A stretch of 34,340 nt of DNA from an uncultured Bacteroidales bacterium (GCA_902774005.1 CACYGK010000012.1:1-34340), one strand, 5' to 3'; positions 1-10,816 are shown, counted from the stretch's first letter. Numbers and translations are program-made. The notes: generated from the sequence alone by a model not told the origin.

Positions 1-121
1 AACTATATAATTACACGCAATGAAAGAGATTACCCACAAACAACTATTACTATCATTTCACCATCGGAGTTTTTGAGATTATCTAATGTAGAATAGTCAC
101 ATTAAGGTGGTTTCGACTACC

Positions 122-167
122 GGAAAACAAAAAACACTCGCATCGGGAACCTCCTGGTGCGAGTGTT
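122..167 (-). terminator. Intrinsic terminator of the glycan-degradation operon
   Basis: A perfect 10-bp stem is formed by AACACTCGCA (133-142) and TGCGAGTGTT (158-167). Read on the minus strand it is followed by a T-rich tract (TTTTTTGTTTT, from about 134 down to 124). It lies about 30 bases past the stop codon of the GH27 gene and points the right way to end the minus-strand operon. The rest of 1-197 holds no gene that I can see. Confidence 0.85.
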
Positions 168-197
168 GTATGTAGCCGACTCAGGTCAGAGAAGATT

Positions 198-1783
<1,586 letters not shown>

Positions 1784-1787
<4 letters not shown>

Positions 1788-4348
1788 AGTTCGATTGTGA
1801 AATGGTAGTTGCCGGAAGTGATGGTCTTTGTCGTACCATCAGGTAGGTAAATTGTGGCTGTGGAGCCTTCGGGGATGGTAACATCCCAATCCCAGAGGTT
1901 GTCATTGTACTGCCAATTGCTCTTGATGAGTCCGGCAGCGGAATGGTAGGAGGCTTTGAGATGTCCCAGACGGCGGTCGGGAACAGGACGCATGATGATA
2001 TGCTTGAATCCGGGCTGTGCAGGGTCGGCAGCTATGCCGGCACAAGTCTCCCAAAGCCACTGACATACGCAGCCGTAGGCATAGTGGTTGAAGCTGTTCA
2101 TACCTTTAGGTCCCATGCCCTTCTCTTTCATATAACTGTTCCAACGTTCCCAGATGGTTGTGGCACCGTTATCGATGGAATAGAGCCAACTGGGGTTCTT
2201 ACGCTGGAAGAGGAGTGTGTATGCTACATCTGCCATACCATTCTCTGTGAGTGTCGGCATGAGGATGGAAGTGCCGAGGAATCCGGTCTGCAGACAGTCG
2301 CCATATTCATGGAAGTTCTCGCGTAAACGCTGAATCATCTTTTCTTTAATTGAGCCTGTGAAGAGGTTATTGCGTAGGGCGAAGAGGGCCGGTGTCTGCA
2401 TGGTGTTGAGGATGGCACATTTGAAAGTGCCGTCTTCGTTGAAGAACTGTTCGCGCAGGTACTGCTTTGCCCCCTCGGTCATCTTCTCATAATACGTGAC
2501 ATCTCTCCTTGCTGCACGTGCCATATCAGCCATCATGGCAGCATCGATAGCCCAGTAGGAGGCACCGAGATAGTTCCAGTACACGAGTACATCGGGCAGA
2601 GGTATTCCGTTCTCACGTACACGCCCTCCACAACTCTCCATCGGTTCGTAACTGAGCCAGTCTGCCCATTGATAATTGCCGTTTTCATCGGCAAGTACGG
2701 CATGATCATACTTCGTTTCGTTGACATGCGCCATATATCGTACCATCGACTCCCAACACTCCTCAATAACGGAAGCATCGCCAAACTGTTTCCAGACAGT
2801 CCAAGGTACGATGATACCGGCATCTGCCCATCCCACACGCATGTATTCGTGCGAGCTGGCGCCGTACTGTCCCGGAGGAGCCACACCTGGGAAACCGCCC
2901 ACTTCACTTTGGGAGTCGCGCAGGTCGCGCAGCCACTTGTGGAAGAAACGGTCGGTATTGGCAAAGAATGTACCGGTCTCGCAGAATACCTGTGTGTCGG
3001 CAGTCCATCCCAGACGCTCGTTGCGTTGCGGACAGTCGGTTGGTACACTCAAGTAATTGGAACGCATACCCCAGAGGGTGTTCGAGATGAGTTGGTTTAT
3101 CAGTTCGTTGCCTGTGGTGATATGACCCGTTTCGATGCTTGGTGTGATGGAACTGACTGGAATAGAAAGAATCTGTTCAATCACGACTTCATCGGTGGCT
3201 GTGATGTCGAGGAAGCGGTAACCAAAGAAGGTGCAGCGTGGTGTATACTCCTCTGCTTTCTTATCACCTGCAAAGGTGTAATCGAGACGAATACCGGTCT
3301 CATGAATGCGCAGGTTCTTGCGATGGATGCTACCTTCAGGACCGTCCATACCGCGACTCTGGGCACCATTGCCGTCGTTTAGCAGTTCGGAAGGCAGACA
3401 GGTCAGTCGGGTGCCCTCCTTGGCTTTGAAACGGAAAGAGGGTACGGCGGCACAGTTCTGTCCGAAATCAATAACGAGGTGTTCACCGGGACGAATGACC
3501 ATTGACCATTGACCATTGAACATTGGACGTTGGTATTCGCGGTCGATGACTATTTTTCCGTAGGCATCGTCGGTGGCGCCTTCGATTTTAGAATATACGT
3601 ATGCACACTGGGGTGCGAGATCCAGTTCACGAAGCTGGTATATCTCGGCTCCGCATGTGGGTACTATCACACCTTTAAATTCTTTGTTAACTTCAGGAGT
3701 AGAAAGCAGGGAAGACCCGGAAACGGGTGACGGGATGCGGGCATCGTATTCTTCACCGTCGAAGATAGCAGCATGCTTCACGGGACCTGCAATACCGGCT
3801 TTCCAGTTTTTCGTATCAGTACCATAGCGGCGTGTCGTGCCGTCGGCGAAGGTCAGTTCGAGTACTCCACGGAAGGCACATTTCTGCCCGTACATACCAT
3901 TAGAACCCCTGGGTGTCATGATTTTATCTGCCCACCAACCGGGTGTCACCTGTGCAGCGAGGGTGTTCAAACCACCCTTCTTGGTCTGGAACTGCTTGGT
4001 GACATCATAAGTAAACGAATACTTCGTGCGACTATGATGCGAAAAACCGGGGCGTAGCACTTCGTTACCGATGCGCTTGCCGTTAACGTAGAGTTCGTTA
4101 ACACCCAGACTCGTAGTCATCCATACTGCTTTCTTCACTTTCTGGTCGTTAACAATACTCGTCACGAACCAGTTGGCACCGTCGGCTGCACGTGTAGGTT
4201 CGCTGACACGTCCTGTAACCACAGGAGCATCAACCACACTAATCCATTCCGACTCGTTCCAGGCATCGTCGGACAGTGCCTCGGTAAGTTGAGCCTTAGC
4301 ATTCAACACTACCAAACTCAAACAAAACAAAAACTGAATTTTTTTCAT
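1784..4348 (-). CDS. Secreted GH78 alpha-L-rhamnosidase
   Basis: Inverting exo-enzyme that removes terminal alpha-L-rhamnose from plant or microbial glycans such as pectic side chains. Signal peptide at 1-19. N-terminal beta-sandwich domains (about 60-390) precede the (alpha/alpha)6 catalytic domain. The family hallmark DCPQRNERLGWTAD (438-451) carries the proposed general acid E444, and WERW (733-736) carries the base E734. The C-terminal beta domain ends near 854, an ordinary length. Residues 277-284 (FNGQWSMV) come from a heptanucleotide array. The gene overlaps GH27 downstream and the deacetylase upstream by 4 bp each, indicating one transcript and probably one substrate that combines rhamnose, galactose and acetyl groups. 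Confidence 0.94.
3497..3524. repeat. Heptanucleotide array B, four units, inside the GH78 gene
   Basis: Plus-strand units GACCATT, GACCATT, GACCATT, GAACATT, followed by a more diverged GGACGTT. The coding strand (AATGGTC repeated) has no stop in any frame and encodes FNGQWSMV, apparently in a loop ahead of the catalytic domain. The unit sequence differs from the AGTT-type arrays elsewhere in the window, but the 7-bp period is the same. Confidence 0.9.
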
Positions 4349-5319
4349 TGTATATTCTGGTTACAGGTTATTCTTATAGGACCGTCATGCAGATTGACAT
4401 CGACTAACTGATGACCGCCGCGTACATAAACGGATAATGGTTTACCTCCCTGTTCCACTTGTCTGACGGGACGGGAAGGGAGCATAAGAGTCAGTGGATG
4501 TACGAAGAGCGACGGGGACAAGGAGGTATGCAGGGTGATGACGGTAGTGCCGTCCTGATTGCTTATGGAGAGTGTGGTATTGTCACGTTCACGGATGTAA
4601 GCTGATACGTCGCATAGCGGTGCTATCCACAATCTGTCCTGGCGGTCGCTGATATAATCGAAGAAATACCAAAGAATCTGAGGATCGGAGAAATGGTCGT
4701 AACCCCGAGATATGCCGTGAGTCATGGTCACTCCCCACTCACCATGGGTGATGAGAGAATCGATGTAGTTCTGCAGGAAAGGTAATGTACGTTTTGAACC
4801 TAACGACATCTGAAAGGTGCGGCTACCCACTCGATTCTGTTCGCAGAAAACAACGGTGGAATCGGACTTATTATTGCCAGGATAGACAAAGGTGAGGGGA
4901 CGGATTCCCAATTCTGCCTGCAGGACAGAGTCGTTGAGAAAAACCTCGCGATAGAGTTCGTCGGAACTGAGACGGGTGACGGCACGGTGTTCCCATCCGT
5001 GACTGGCTATCTCCTGTCCGTCGGCTGTCATCTCACGAATCATATTCCATGTCATGACGGGTGTGCCGTCGGTATGATCAATGCGGTCTTGTTTGGAACG
5101 TATGATACCCCCCACCTTCGAACCGATAATGGCGAAGGTGGCTTTCAGACCGCGACTTTTCAGTTGCGGAAAAGCCAGAGTGTACTGGTCGAGTAGTCCG
5201 TCGTCGAAAGTAAGGGAAAGTGCAGCCTGCCTTCCTCCATAGTATGGGGCGATAGTGACCTGCTGACCAAAAACGGACAACGGGAAACAGAGGAAGAAGG
5301 ACAGGAGGCAGAATTTCAT
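4345..5319 (-). CDS. Secreted polysaccharide deacetylase (NodB/CE4-like)
   Basis: Likely removes acetyl groups from a carbohydrate in the periplasm or outside the cell, using a divalent metal. Signal peptide at 1-18 (cleaved near VFG-QQ). The NodB motif 1 is TFDDG with D39 and D40; motif 2 is SHGWEH with metal ligands H107 and H111; YPGNN (146-150) fits motif 3 and THG (about 200-202) a later His motif. The last 80 residues form a beta-rich tail of unknown role. Its neighbours (an acetylesterase, a rhamnosidase and a galactosidase) suggest an O- or N-acetylated heteroglycan rather than cell-wall chitin. Its start overlaps the SASA stop by 1 bp and its stop overlaps the GH78 start by 4 bp. Exact substrate unknown. 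Confidence 0.87.
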   Translation of the reverse strand: MKFCLLSFFLCFPLSVFGQQVTIAPYYGGRQAALSLTFDDGLLDQYTLAFPQLKSRGLKATFAIIGSKVGGIIRSKQDRIDHTDGTPVMTWNMIREMTADGQEIASHGWEHRAVTRLSSDELYREVFLNDSVLQAELGIRPLTFVYPGNNKSDSTVVFCEQNRVGSRTFQMSLGSKRTLPFLQNYIDSLITHGEWGVTMTHGISRGYDHFSDPQILWYFFDYISDRQDRLWIAPLCDVSAYIRERDNTTLSISNQDGTTVITLHTSLSPSLFVHPLTLMLPSRPVRQVEQGGKPLSVYVRGGHQLVDVNLHDGPIRITCNQNIQ

Positions 5320-6917
5320 TATCTTATCATTTGCAGTTTGCCGTCAACGATGTACAGTCCGCTGTCGGGTGACGATACCGGTATGCCGGAGAGTGTATAG
5401 ATACGTGAGGGAGTGGACTTCAGTTCGGGAATATCAATATGGGCAGGAAGAAGAGGTGAGGCATCGCTAATCATTATCTTATATATGAATATACCACCAT
5501 TGATACACACGAACTTCATGTCCTGTGGTTCGGTATATGTGTCGCGATACCACCATACATTCTTCTGACGCGAATAAGAAGCCGTGCCACCCTGAATGCA
5601 GTCGAGGTACTGTTCGCACATGGTGTCGTAGGTGATTCCACGTTCTTTCGAACTGTTGGCTGTGACGGCTTCGATGGTGATGTACTGTCCCGGTTTTACC
5701 TTGGGAATTATGAGATATATACCACCTGCATACAGACCGATGTTTTTGCCCGGGTCGATGGTGGCACGATTTGAATTGGCTGTAAAGAACAGTCCTTCGG
5801 TTTCTGGAAACTTATACCCGTCGGAAGTTTTCAGTTCGGTAGGCGAAGTCCACGAACCGCTGTAGCGGTAGCCCCATGCATTCAGTGCTGCCCATTTTGA
5901 GTCTGCTTCAATCTTTGCAACACTCTCACTGCTCCACGGAGTGGTGAAGTCCCACATACGTTCAGCCTCAACATCTATATCGGTATCGCTGGCAGGTCGG
6001 GGTCTGGGTGCATCGACTTTCTCACCGTCAACGAGATTCAGATCTACGAGTTTGTTGTACATCATCTTACCCAGATACTCAGTAGCTGGTCCGTCGAAAT
6101 GGAGGTTGTCGCTACGAAGGGTGACATCACTCATATCTATATAATACACGTTGGGAACATCCTTTGCCACTTGCAACTGTGCCTGTTCGACCTTTGCGTT
6201 GTACTGTGTGGAGTTATGGCAGATGGTACCGAAGATGAAAGGAAGGGTGAGGTCGGACTCATCACCTGTCACCTGATAGATGGCATTGCGCATAAAGGCA
6301 ATCATCGTCTTGAAGTTGGTGTAGTAGGACCCTGAAGCATTGCGGTCGCTCTCACCCTGATGCCACATAATGGCTTTTACGTCGTAGCCGCCTTCGATAG
6401 CAGCGAGGGTACCGTCAACGAGTGATGCGAAACCCTCGGTAAGATTCTTGGTGAGGGAGTTATAGTTCTTGAATTCCTCCTGAGTAATGTCATCACCCTT
6501 ATATGCAAAATGAGTCTGCATCCATTCTGCATCGGCATACCATATAGGCAGTTTTTCGGCCGTTACTCCGGGTGCGATGGCAGTACCACCATAAGCACAT
6601 TTAATGGCGTAGAAGTTCTGGGAAGATGCTTGGTCGATCCAATAATTGGCAACGTCGCAGAAAGCATAGCGCTCACCGCTGTAGAAGGTGCGAGTACCGA
6701 AAGTACGTTTCGACGGATTTCCGCATATACTTGCCCACTTCAGATGGGTGTAGGGTGACGACGGCAGACTGCCGTTGTTCATCATGTATGCAGGAAGGTT
6801 CTGGTTAAACTCGCGACCGTCAGCATTGGACTGACCCGCATAAAGGAAAACACTTTTCTGCGCTGCGACTGTCACAGCTGTGAGCATCAGCGCAAGGAGG
6901 ATAGGTAAACGTTTCAT
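5319..6917 (-). CDS. Secreted SASA-type carbohydrate acetylesterase
   Basis: Serine esterase of the sialate O-acetylesterase-like (SGNH) superfamily, likely deacetylating a glycan in the periplasm or outside the cell. I chose the ATG at 6915-6917 because it begins a clean signal peptide (MKRLPILLALMLTAVTVAAQ); an upstream in-frame ATG would bury it. Catalytic Ser30 lies in GQSNADG, block HQGES is at 186-190, and the catalytic D270/H273 pair lies in SDNLHFDG. Residues about 320-490 form a second beta-rich domain of unknown function. The C-terminus (about 500-532, RIYTLSGIPVSS to GLYIVDGK) is a short tail of a type seen on other secreted Prevotella-like proteins. First gene of the four-gene operon, with a promoter box at 6944-6951. 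Confidence 0.88.
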   Translation of the reverse strand: MKRLPILLALMLTAVTVAAQKSVFLYAGQSNADGREFNQNLPAYMMNNGSLPSSPYTHLKWASICGNPSKRTFGTRTFYSGERYAFCDVANYWIDQASSQNFYAIKCAYGGTAIAPGVTAEKLPIWYADAEWMQTHFAYKGDDITQEEFKNYNSLTKNLTEGFASLVDGTLAAIEGGYDVKAIMWHQGESDRNASGSYYTNFKTMIAFMRNAIYQVTGDESDLTLPFIFGTICHNSTQYNAKVEQAQLQVAKDVPNVYYIDMSDVTLRSDNLHFDGPATEYLGKMMYNKLVDLNLVDGEKVDAPRPRPASDTDIDVEAERMWDFTTPWSSESVAKIEADSKWAALNAWGYRYSGSWTSPTELKTSDGYKFPETEGLFFTANSNRATIDPGKNIGLYAGGIYLIIPKVKPGQYITIEAVTANSSKERGITYDTMCEQYLDCIQGGTASYSRQKNVWWYRDTYTEPQDMKFVCINGGIFIYKIMISDASPLLPAHIDIPELKSTPSRIYTLSGIPVSSPDSGLYIVDGKLQMIR

Positions 6918-6943
6918 GTCTGGTGATTGGTTAGTTTCTGTTG

Positions 6944-6951
6944 CAAAGGTA
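6944..6951 (-). promoter_or_regulatory. Promoter -7 box for the glycan-degradation operon
   Basis: On the minus strand this reads TACCTTTG, an exact match to the Bacteroidales -7 consensus TAnnTTTG. It lies 26 bases upstream of the chosen SASA start. The -33 region 19 bp upstream is not a recognisable TTTG, so the promoter may need an activator or be weak. The box also supports the downstream start at 6917, since the longer open frame would begin upstream of it. Confidence 0.6.
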
Positions 6952-6989
6952 AAGTCTTTCAACGAGATACAGGTACTATCATGTAACAA

Positions 6990-7880
6990 TCATGTGCGAT
7001 TTTGTATCATTTCGACCAGGCGATCGCTGGTGCCGGTTACGACCTTTCGGCAGAACATACGACCACTTTCAATAAGACGAGAATAGTCGGTTTCATCGAG
7101 GATTTTGATCATTCCGTGGTAGTCGATGAAATGGAGCGGAGTGAGGTATGGGAGTCCGGGATAGTTGGAATCGGTGTGGAGAAGTCCCTGAGTGGCGAAG
7201 GGGGAGTTGAAGATGATAGTCTGAAGGCACATCTCGGAGGGTACGAAACTGGTCTGAAAGTAGCGGCGAAGAGGTTCTTGACGGAGTTTTTCGACTACGT
7301 AACGGGCACAGTCGGGAGTGATAGCCCAATAGTCGGAACCCTTGTAGATGTCGCATGGAACGCCGTCGATAAGTACCTGTGGCGGTTTATGGAAGAGAGG
7401 TTTCATCAACCAGCGGGAAGCTACGATGAACTTATTTTTGAGCCATTGGTTGCGCCAGCGGAGATCGCGAAAGAAATGGTAGTGGGTGATATAGTCGGGC
7501 TGGAGATGACCTGCTGTCATGTTATAGCCTGCGATAAACTGACGTTCGGGATTGTCGTTGAAGAAACGGACGATACGCTCGGGTGACCACAGGGGGTAGT
7601 CTTGTCCGGAGAGACAGACAATATGACTATAGTCCTCACCACTCTGAATGACGGCAGAGAGCAGTTCGCGATGGTACTCCACCTGACTCCAGCCTCCCCA
7701 GCTGATCCAATGGCGCGGAACGAAGTAAACCTTTCCTTCGAGAAGGCTGTGGAAGGGACTGTCATCGATTTTTGCATCGACATGAACATAGAAGTCACCG
7801 TGGTCGGAGAGACGCTCTACAAGCCTTAGAAGATGGGGGGCATCGGTATAGGCAGAGATGATATATGCTATTTTTTTCAT
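6990..7880 (-). CDS. GT14-type core-2/I-branching-like glycosyltransferase
   Basis: Predicted cytoplasmic glycosyltransferase of the beta-1,6-N-acetylglucosaminyltransferase-like family, 296 aa. The true start is taken as ATG 7878-7880, opening MKKIAYIISAYTDAPHL; the open frame reaches back to 8459 only as a shadow of the divergent acyltransferase. Family-like features are HVDAKIDD, the SWGGWSQVEYHRELL block, a HIVCLSGQDYPL block and YKGSDYWAITPDCARYVV. These match the bacterial members found in capsule and LPS loci. The gene diverges from the surface-glycan operon and shares its promoter region, so it probably works on the same glycan. No terminator is visible between its stop and the SASA promoter, so read-through into the glycan-degradation operon is possible. 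Confidence 0.85.
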   Translation of the reverse strand: MKKIAYIISAYTDAPHLLRLVERLSDHGDFYVHVDAKIDDSPFHSLLEGKVYFVPRHWISWGGWSQVEYHRELLSAVIQSGEDYSHIVCLSGQDYPLWSPERIVRFFNDNPERQFIAGYNMTAGHLQPDYITHYHFFRDLRWRNQWLKNKFIVASRWLMKPLFHKPPQVLIDGVPCDIYKGSDYWAITPDCARYVVEKLRQEPLRRYFQTSFVPSEMCLQTIIFNSPFATQGLLHTDSNYPGLPYLTPLHFIDYHGMIKILDETDYSRLIESGRMFCRKVVTGTSDRLVEMIQNRT

Positions 7881-7946
7881 CAGAAAACGGATGTTTGTTG
7901 CAAAGTTATAAATAAAATTCGTACCTTCGCATGCAAAAGAGAAAAA
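7881..7946. promoter_or_regulatory. Overlapping divergent promoters of GT14 and the surface-glycan operon
   Basis: Minus strand: TAACTTTG (7901-7908) is an exact TAnnTTTG -7 box for the GT14 gene, about 20 bases before its ATG. Plus strand: TACCTTCG (7922-7929) is a one-mismatch -7 box 17 bases before the acyltransferase ATG. The two boxes are 13 bp apart, so each promoter's upstream half overlaps the other. The -33 boxes are weak (a TTG at 7898-7900 for the plus direction). Confidence 0.6.
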
Positions 7947-9029
7947 ATGAAGAAACGCAATAATGCTTTCGACCTGCTTTGTGGCATCTGTATCGTCCGT
8001 ATGGTGATGAATCACATCACTGGTGCTTGCGGATTTGCAAGCGCTGACTGGTGGGTACCGGTGATGGACTGGAGCTATTTCTTCATGTCGTTCTTTTTCT
8101 TTAAAGCCGGTTATTTCAACAAGACGGTCGATGGCAATTCGAAGGAGTTCTGCAAGAAGAAATTCAAGCAACTGATGATTCCCTACATGGTTTGGGGTGC
8201 GATAGGAAGTGCCATCTTCTTCTTTTTTGTATGGTTCATCCTCGACCCGAAGAATACGGTTGTAAAACAATTGCAATGGCAACACATCTGGGAGACGAGC
8301 ATGTTCTACGGCAATCCACCCTGCTGGTTTCTCTTCTCGTTTTTCCTTGCATACATTTTCGCCCACCTGATATCGAAACTGCCTCCCCTGCTGCGCATCC
8401 CGATACCAAAGGCTATGCAGTGGCACCATCACAAGGCTGTAGTGAACGTGAAGGCGCACTGGCTGATACTGGTGTTCCCATGGATCAGCTGGTGGCTATG
8501 GAGTAAGGGCAACCCGCTGTGGCTGAGTATGAGCAATGTGTTCATAGGCATATACCTGTTCTACTTGGGCAGATTGTGGCATTTCGCTATGGAGAAGATG
8601 GGCAGGAAGGTGACGGTGGCACTATCGTTGGTGATGGTGGCTGTGTTCGTATGGCTGAACTGGAGATACGGAGGGAAATATACGATGTCGGAAAACCGCT
8701 GGGAAGGTGATGCGTTGATAATCATCACGAATATAACGCTGTCGCTCTGCGGACTTTCAGGACTGCTCCTCTCGGTGAAGATGCCGAGAATTCCGGTGGT
8801 GAACTTCATAGGTGAGCACTCGATGGTTTTCTTCGTGGCTCATTATCCGATAATAAACTTCTACAAACTGGTGCGCTCAGCCAATGTCAAGTCGCTTCGG
8901 GGAAACTGGGACGACTTCACAATCCTGACGGTGGTAATCTTCGTCATCTGCTTCCTTCTGGTGGCATACGTGGAGAAAGTACCTTGGCTCAGCGGACGGT
9001 TTCGCTCAAAGAGCGAAGTTAAAAGTTAA
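7947..9029 (+). CDS. Acyltransferase family 3 integral membrane protein
   Basis: Multi-pass inner-membrane protein of 360 aa that likely transfers an acyl (often acetyl) group to a surface glycan or its lipid-linked precursor. The start at 7947 gives MKKRNNAFDLLCG, the usual short cytoplasmic N-terminus. The first membrane helix carries IVRMVMNHI, matching the R/H pattern of the family's active site. About ten hydrophobic segments follow, for example near YFFMSFFFF, CWFLFSFFLAYIF, LILVFPWISWWLW and FTILTVVIFVICFLL. The last residues (EVKS) and the stop codon are supplied by heptanucleotide array C. First gene of the surface-glycan operon. A role as a Wzy-like polymerase is a less likely alternative. 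Confidence 0.83.
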   Translation: MKKRNNAFDLLCGICIVRMVMNHITGACGFASADWWVPVMDWSYFFMSFFFFKAGYFNKTVDGNSKEFCKKKFKQLMIPYMVWGAIGSAIFFFFVWFILDPKNTVVKQLQWQHIWETSMFYGNPPCWFLFSFFLAYIFAHLISKLPPLLRIPIPKAMQWHHHKAVVNVKAHWLILVFPWISWWLWSKGNPLWLSMSNVFIGIYLFYLGRLWHFAMEKMGRKVTVALSLVMVAVFVWLNWRYGGKYTMSENRWEGDALIIITNITLSLCGLSGLLLSVKMPRIPVVNFIGEHSMVFFVAHYPIINFYKLVRSANVKSLRGNWDDFTILTVVIFVICFLLVAYVEKVPWLSGRFRSKSEVKS

Positions 9030-9044
9030 AAATTAAAAGTTAAA
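9017..9044. repeat. Heptanucleotide array C at the acyltransferase stop codon
   Basis: Units AGTTAAA, AGTTAAA, AATTAAA, AGTTAAA. The stop codon TAA (9027-9029) is part of the second unit, and the remaining units make up most of the spacer to the next ATG at 9055. Confidence 0.9.
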
Positions 9045-9054
9045 AGATATTAGG

Positions 9055-9777
9055 ATGAATATCGCTATCATCATTGCAGGCGGTGTAGGCAACCGCATGG
9101 GACAAGACATTCCGAAGCAGTTTATCAACGTACATGACAAACCCGTACTGATTTATACGTTGGAGAGTTTCCAGCGCCATCCTCTGGTGGATAAGATCGA
9201 GGTGGTATGTCTCGACGGATGGCAGAGTGTAGTGCGTTCATATGCCAACCAGTTCAACATAACGAAGTTGGAGTGGATAGTGGATGCCGGTGGCTCGACC
9301 CAGGAGAGCATCCGCAACGGTGTGTACAACCTTGAGGATAAGGTGAGCAGCGATGACAACATAATCATCCATGACGGTATACGTCCGCTGATAGAACCTT
9401 CTGTACTGACCGACGTGATAGAGAAGTGTAAGGAGTACGGTAACGGAGTGACGAGCATGCCGTATAACGAACAGATATTCATAGTGAACAAGGAAGATCC
9501 GGACACGACGACGGAATACATACCACGTGAGACACTGCGCAGGGTTGCCACTCCGCAGGCTTATAAGTACGGACTGCTGCTGGAGAAATACCGCGAGGCT
9601 TTCGCAAAAGGAATCGGTGTCAGCGGTTCGTCATACACCAATACCATGATGGTACTGTTGGGTGTTCGTCTGCACTTTGCAGCAGGTTCGGACAAGAACA
9701 TAAAACTCACGACGAAGGATGACCTTGAGATGTTCAAGAGTTATCTGACGATGGATAAGGACAATTGGCTGAAATAA
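9055..9777 (+). CDS. Divergent IspD/TarI-like cytidylyltransferase (first copy)
   Basis: Nucleotidyltransferase that probably joins CMP from CTP to a sugar- or polyol-phosphate. The CTP-binding start GGVGNRMG (9-16) with PKQF (20-23) and the NIKLTT motif (215-220) are intact. It departs from canonical IspD/TarI in two places: HDGIRP (106-111) replaces HDAARP or HDAVRP, and SYTNTMM (193-199) stands where ATDD is usual. It is therefore unlikely to be the housekeeping ispD; a specialised CDP-polyol or related synthase is more plausible. It lies directly upstream (4 bp) of an SDR, an arrangement recalling TarI-TarJ or the fused Bcs1 CDP-ribitol synthase, though TarJ itself is an MDR-type enzyme. 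Substrate is inferred only. Confidence 0.8.
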   Translation: MNIAIIIAGGVGNRMGQDIPKQFINVHDKPVLIYTLESFQRHPLVDKIEVVCLDGWQSVVRSYANQFNITKLEWIVDAGGSTQESIRNGVYNLEDKVSSDDNIIIHDGIRPLIEPSVLTDVIEKCKEYGNGVTSMPYNEQIFIVNKEDPDTTTEYIPRETLRRVATPQAYKYGLLLEKYREAFAKGIGVSGSSYTNTMMVLLGVRLHFAAGSDKNIKLTTKDDLEMFKSYLTMDKDNWLK

Positions 9778-9781
9778 ACTC

Positions 9782-10804
9782 ATGAACAAGCAGAATCCAC
9801 TCTACAGGGAAGATATCGGACGCATTCTCTCCGTCCCGGGAATAGAGAGTCTGAGAGGTAAGACGGTACTGATAACGGGTGCCAGCGGTCTGTTAGGTAT
9901 GCTGATGACTGATGTCCTGATGGAGATGGGTGACGTCAGTATTATAGCCGTAGGAAGGAGCAGGGAGAAAGCCAAGGAGAGACTTGGAGACTATTATGAC
10001 AGTCCGATGTTCCGTTTCCTGGAACAGGACGTGTGCAAGCCGTTTCCGCAGGACGCGAATGCCGACTATATCCTGCCGTTAGCAAGCAATACCCATCCGA
10101 AAGCTTATTCGCAGTTTCCGATAGAAACCGTATGGACAAACGTGAAAGGTGCGGAACACGCCTTGGAACTGGCTGCAAGGTGTGGAGCGACCGTACTCTA
10201 TCCGTCGAGCGTGGAGATATATGGCAACGCAAGAGGTGAAGACATCTTTACCGAGGACTATACCGGCAATCTGAATCTGGGGAACAGTCGTGCATGCTAT
10301 CCCGAGTCGAAACGGGTATGCGAGGCATTGTGCCAGTCTTATATCAGCGAACGCGGAACAGACGTGAAGATTGTGCGACTGAGTCGTGTGTTCGGTCCGT
10401 CGATGCTTCTGAGCGACACGAAAGCCTCATCGCAGTTTATACTGAAAGCTGTGGAGCGTCAGGATATTGTGCTGAAGAGCAAAGGCAACCAGTTTTTCTC
10501 TTATACCTACGCAGCTGATGCCGTTTCAGCCATGCTGTATGTGATGCTGAACGGAGAGACAGGTGTACCCTATAATATTGCAGCAGAGAGTTGTAATGTA
10601 CACCTGAAGGATTTCGCAGAGATATGCGCCAAGTCTGCCGGCAGGAAAGTTGTATATGACCTGCCGGACGAGGTAGAGTCGAAGGGATATTCCGTAGCGG
10701 TGAATGCCATACTTGACAACGACAGGCTGAAAGCCATCGGTTGGACTCCACAATACGGAATGACCGATGCCGTAGAGAGAACTATCAAGATACTCTGTTC
10801 GTAA
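9782..10804 (+). CDS. Extended SDR, NAD-dependent epimerase/dehydratase
   Basis: Nucleotide-sugar type short-chain dehydrogenase/reductase of 340 aa. The Rossmann motif is TGASGLLG (32-39) and the catalytic pair Y173-x3-K177 lies in YPESK. SSVEIYG and RLSRVFGP are typical of the UDP-glucuronate decarboxylase / dTDP-glucose dehydratase branch. It sits 4 bp after the first cytidylyltransferase and 12 bp before licD, so it may make or modify the CDP-linked or phosphorylated unit that LicD transfers. The actual reaction (reduction, epimerisation or decarboxylation) cannot be read from the sequence. Confidence 0.87.
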   Translation: MNKQNPLYREDIGRILSVPGIESLRGKTVLITGASGLLGMLMTDVLMEMGDVSIIAVGRSREKAKERLGDYYDSPMFRFLEQDVCKPFPQDANADYILPLASNTHPKAYSQFPIETVWTNVKGAEHALELAARCGATVLYPSSVEIYGNARGEDIFTEDYTGNLNLGNSRACYPESKRVCEALCQSYISERGTDVKIVRLSRVFGPSMLLSDTKASSQFILKAVERQDIVLKSKGNQFFSYTYAADAVSAMLYVMLNGETGVPYNIAAESCNVHLKDFAEICAKSAGRKVVYDLPDEVESKGYSVAVNAILDNDRLKAIGWTPQYGMTDAVERTIKILCS

Positions 10805-10816
10805 AAAGTAGAAACG

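Noticed and set aside
2669-3382. 237-aa plus-strand open frame opposite the GH78 gene
   Set aside because: Antisense shadow of a well-supported GH78 gene; the translation resembles nothing and has no start context.
5319-5420. C-terminal tail of the SASA esterase as a type IX secretion signal
   Set aside because: The tail is shorter than a typical T9SS C-terminal domain and lacks the full set of its motifs, so I describe it only as a short tail.
6990-8459. 489-aa open frame for the GT14 gene including a long N-terminal extension
   Set aside because: The extension beyond 7880 is antisense to the acyltransferase gene and has no family resemblance. The family N-terminus and a promoter box support the start at 7880.
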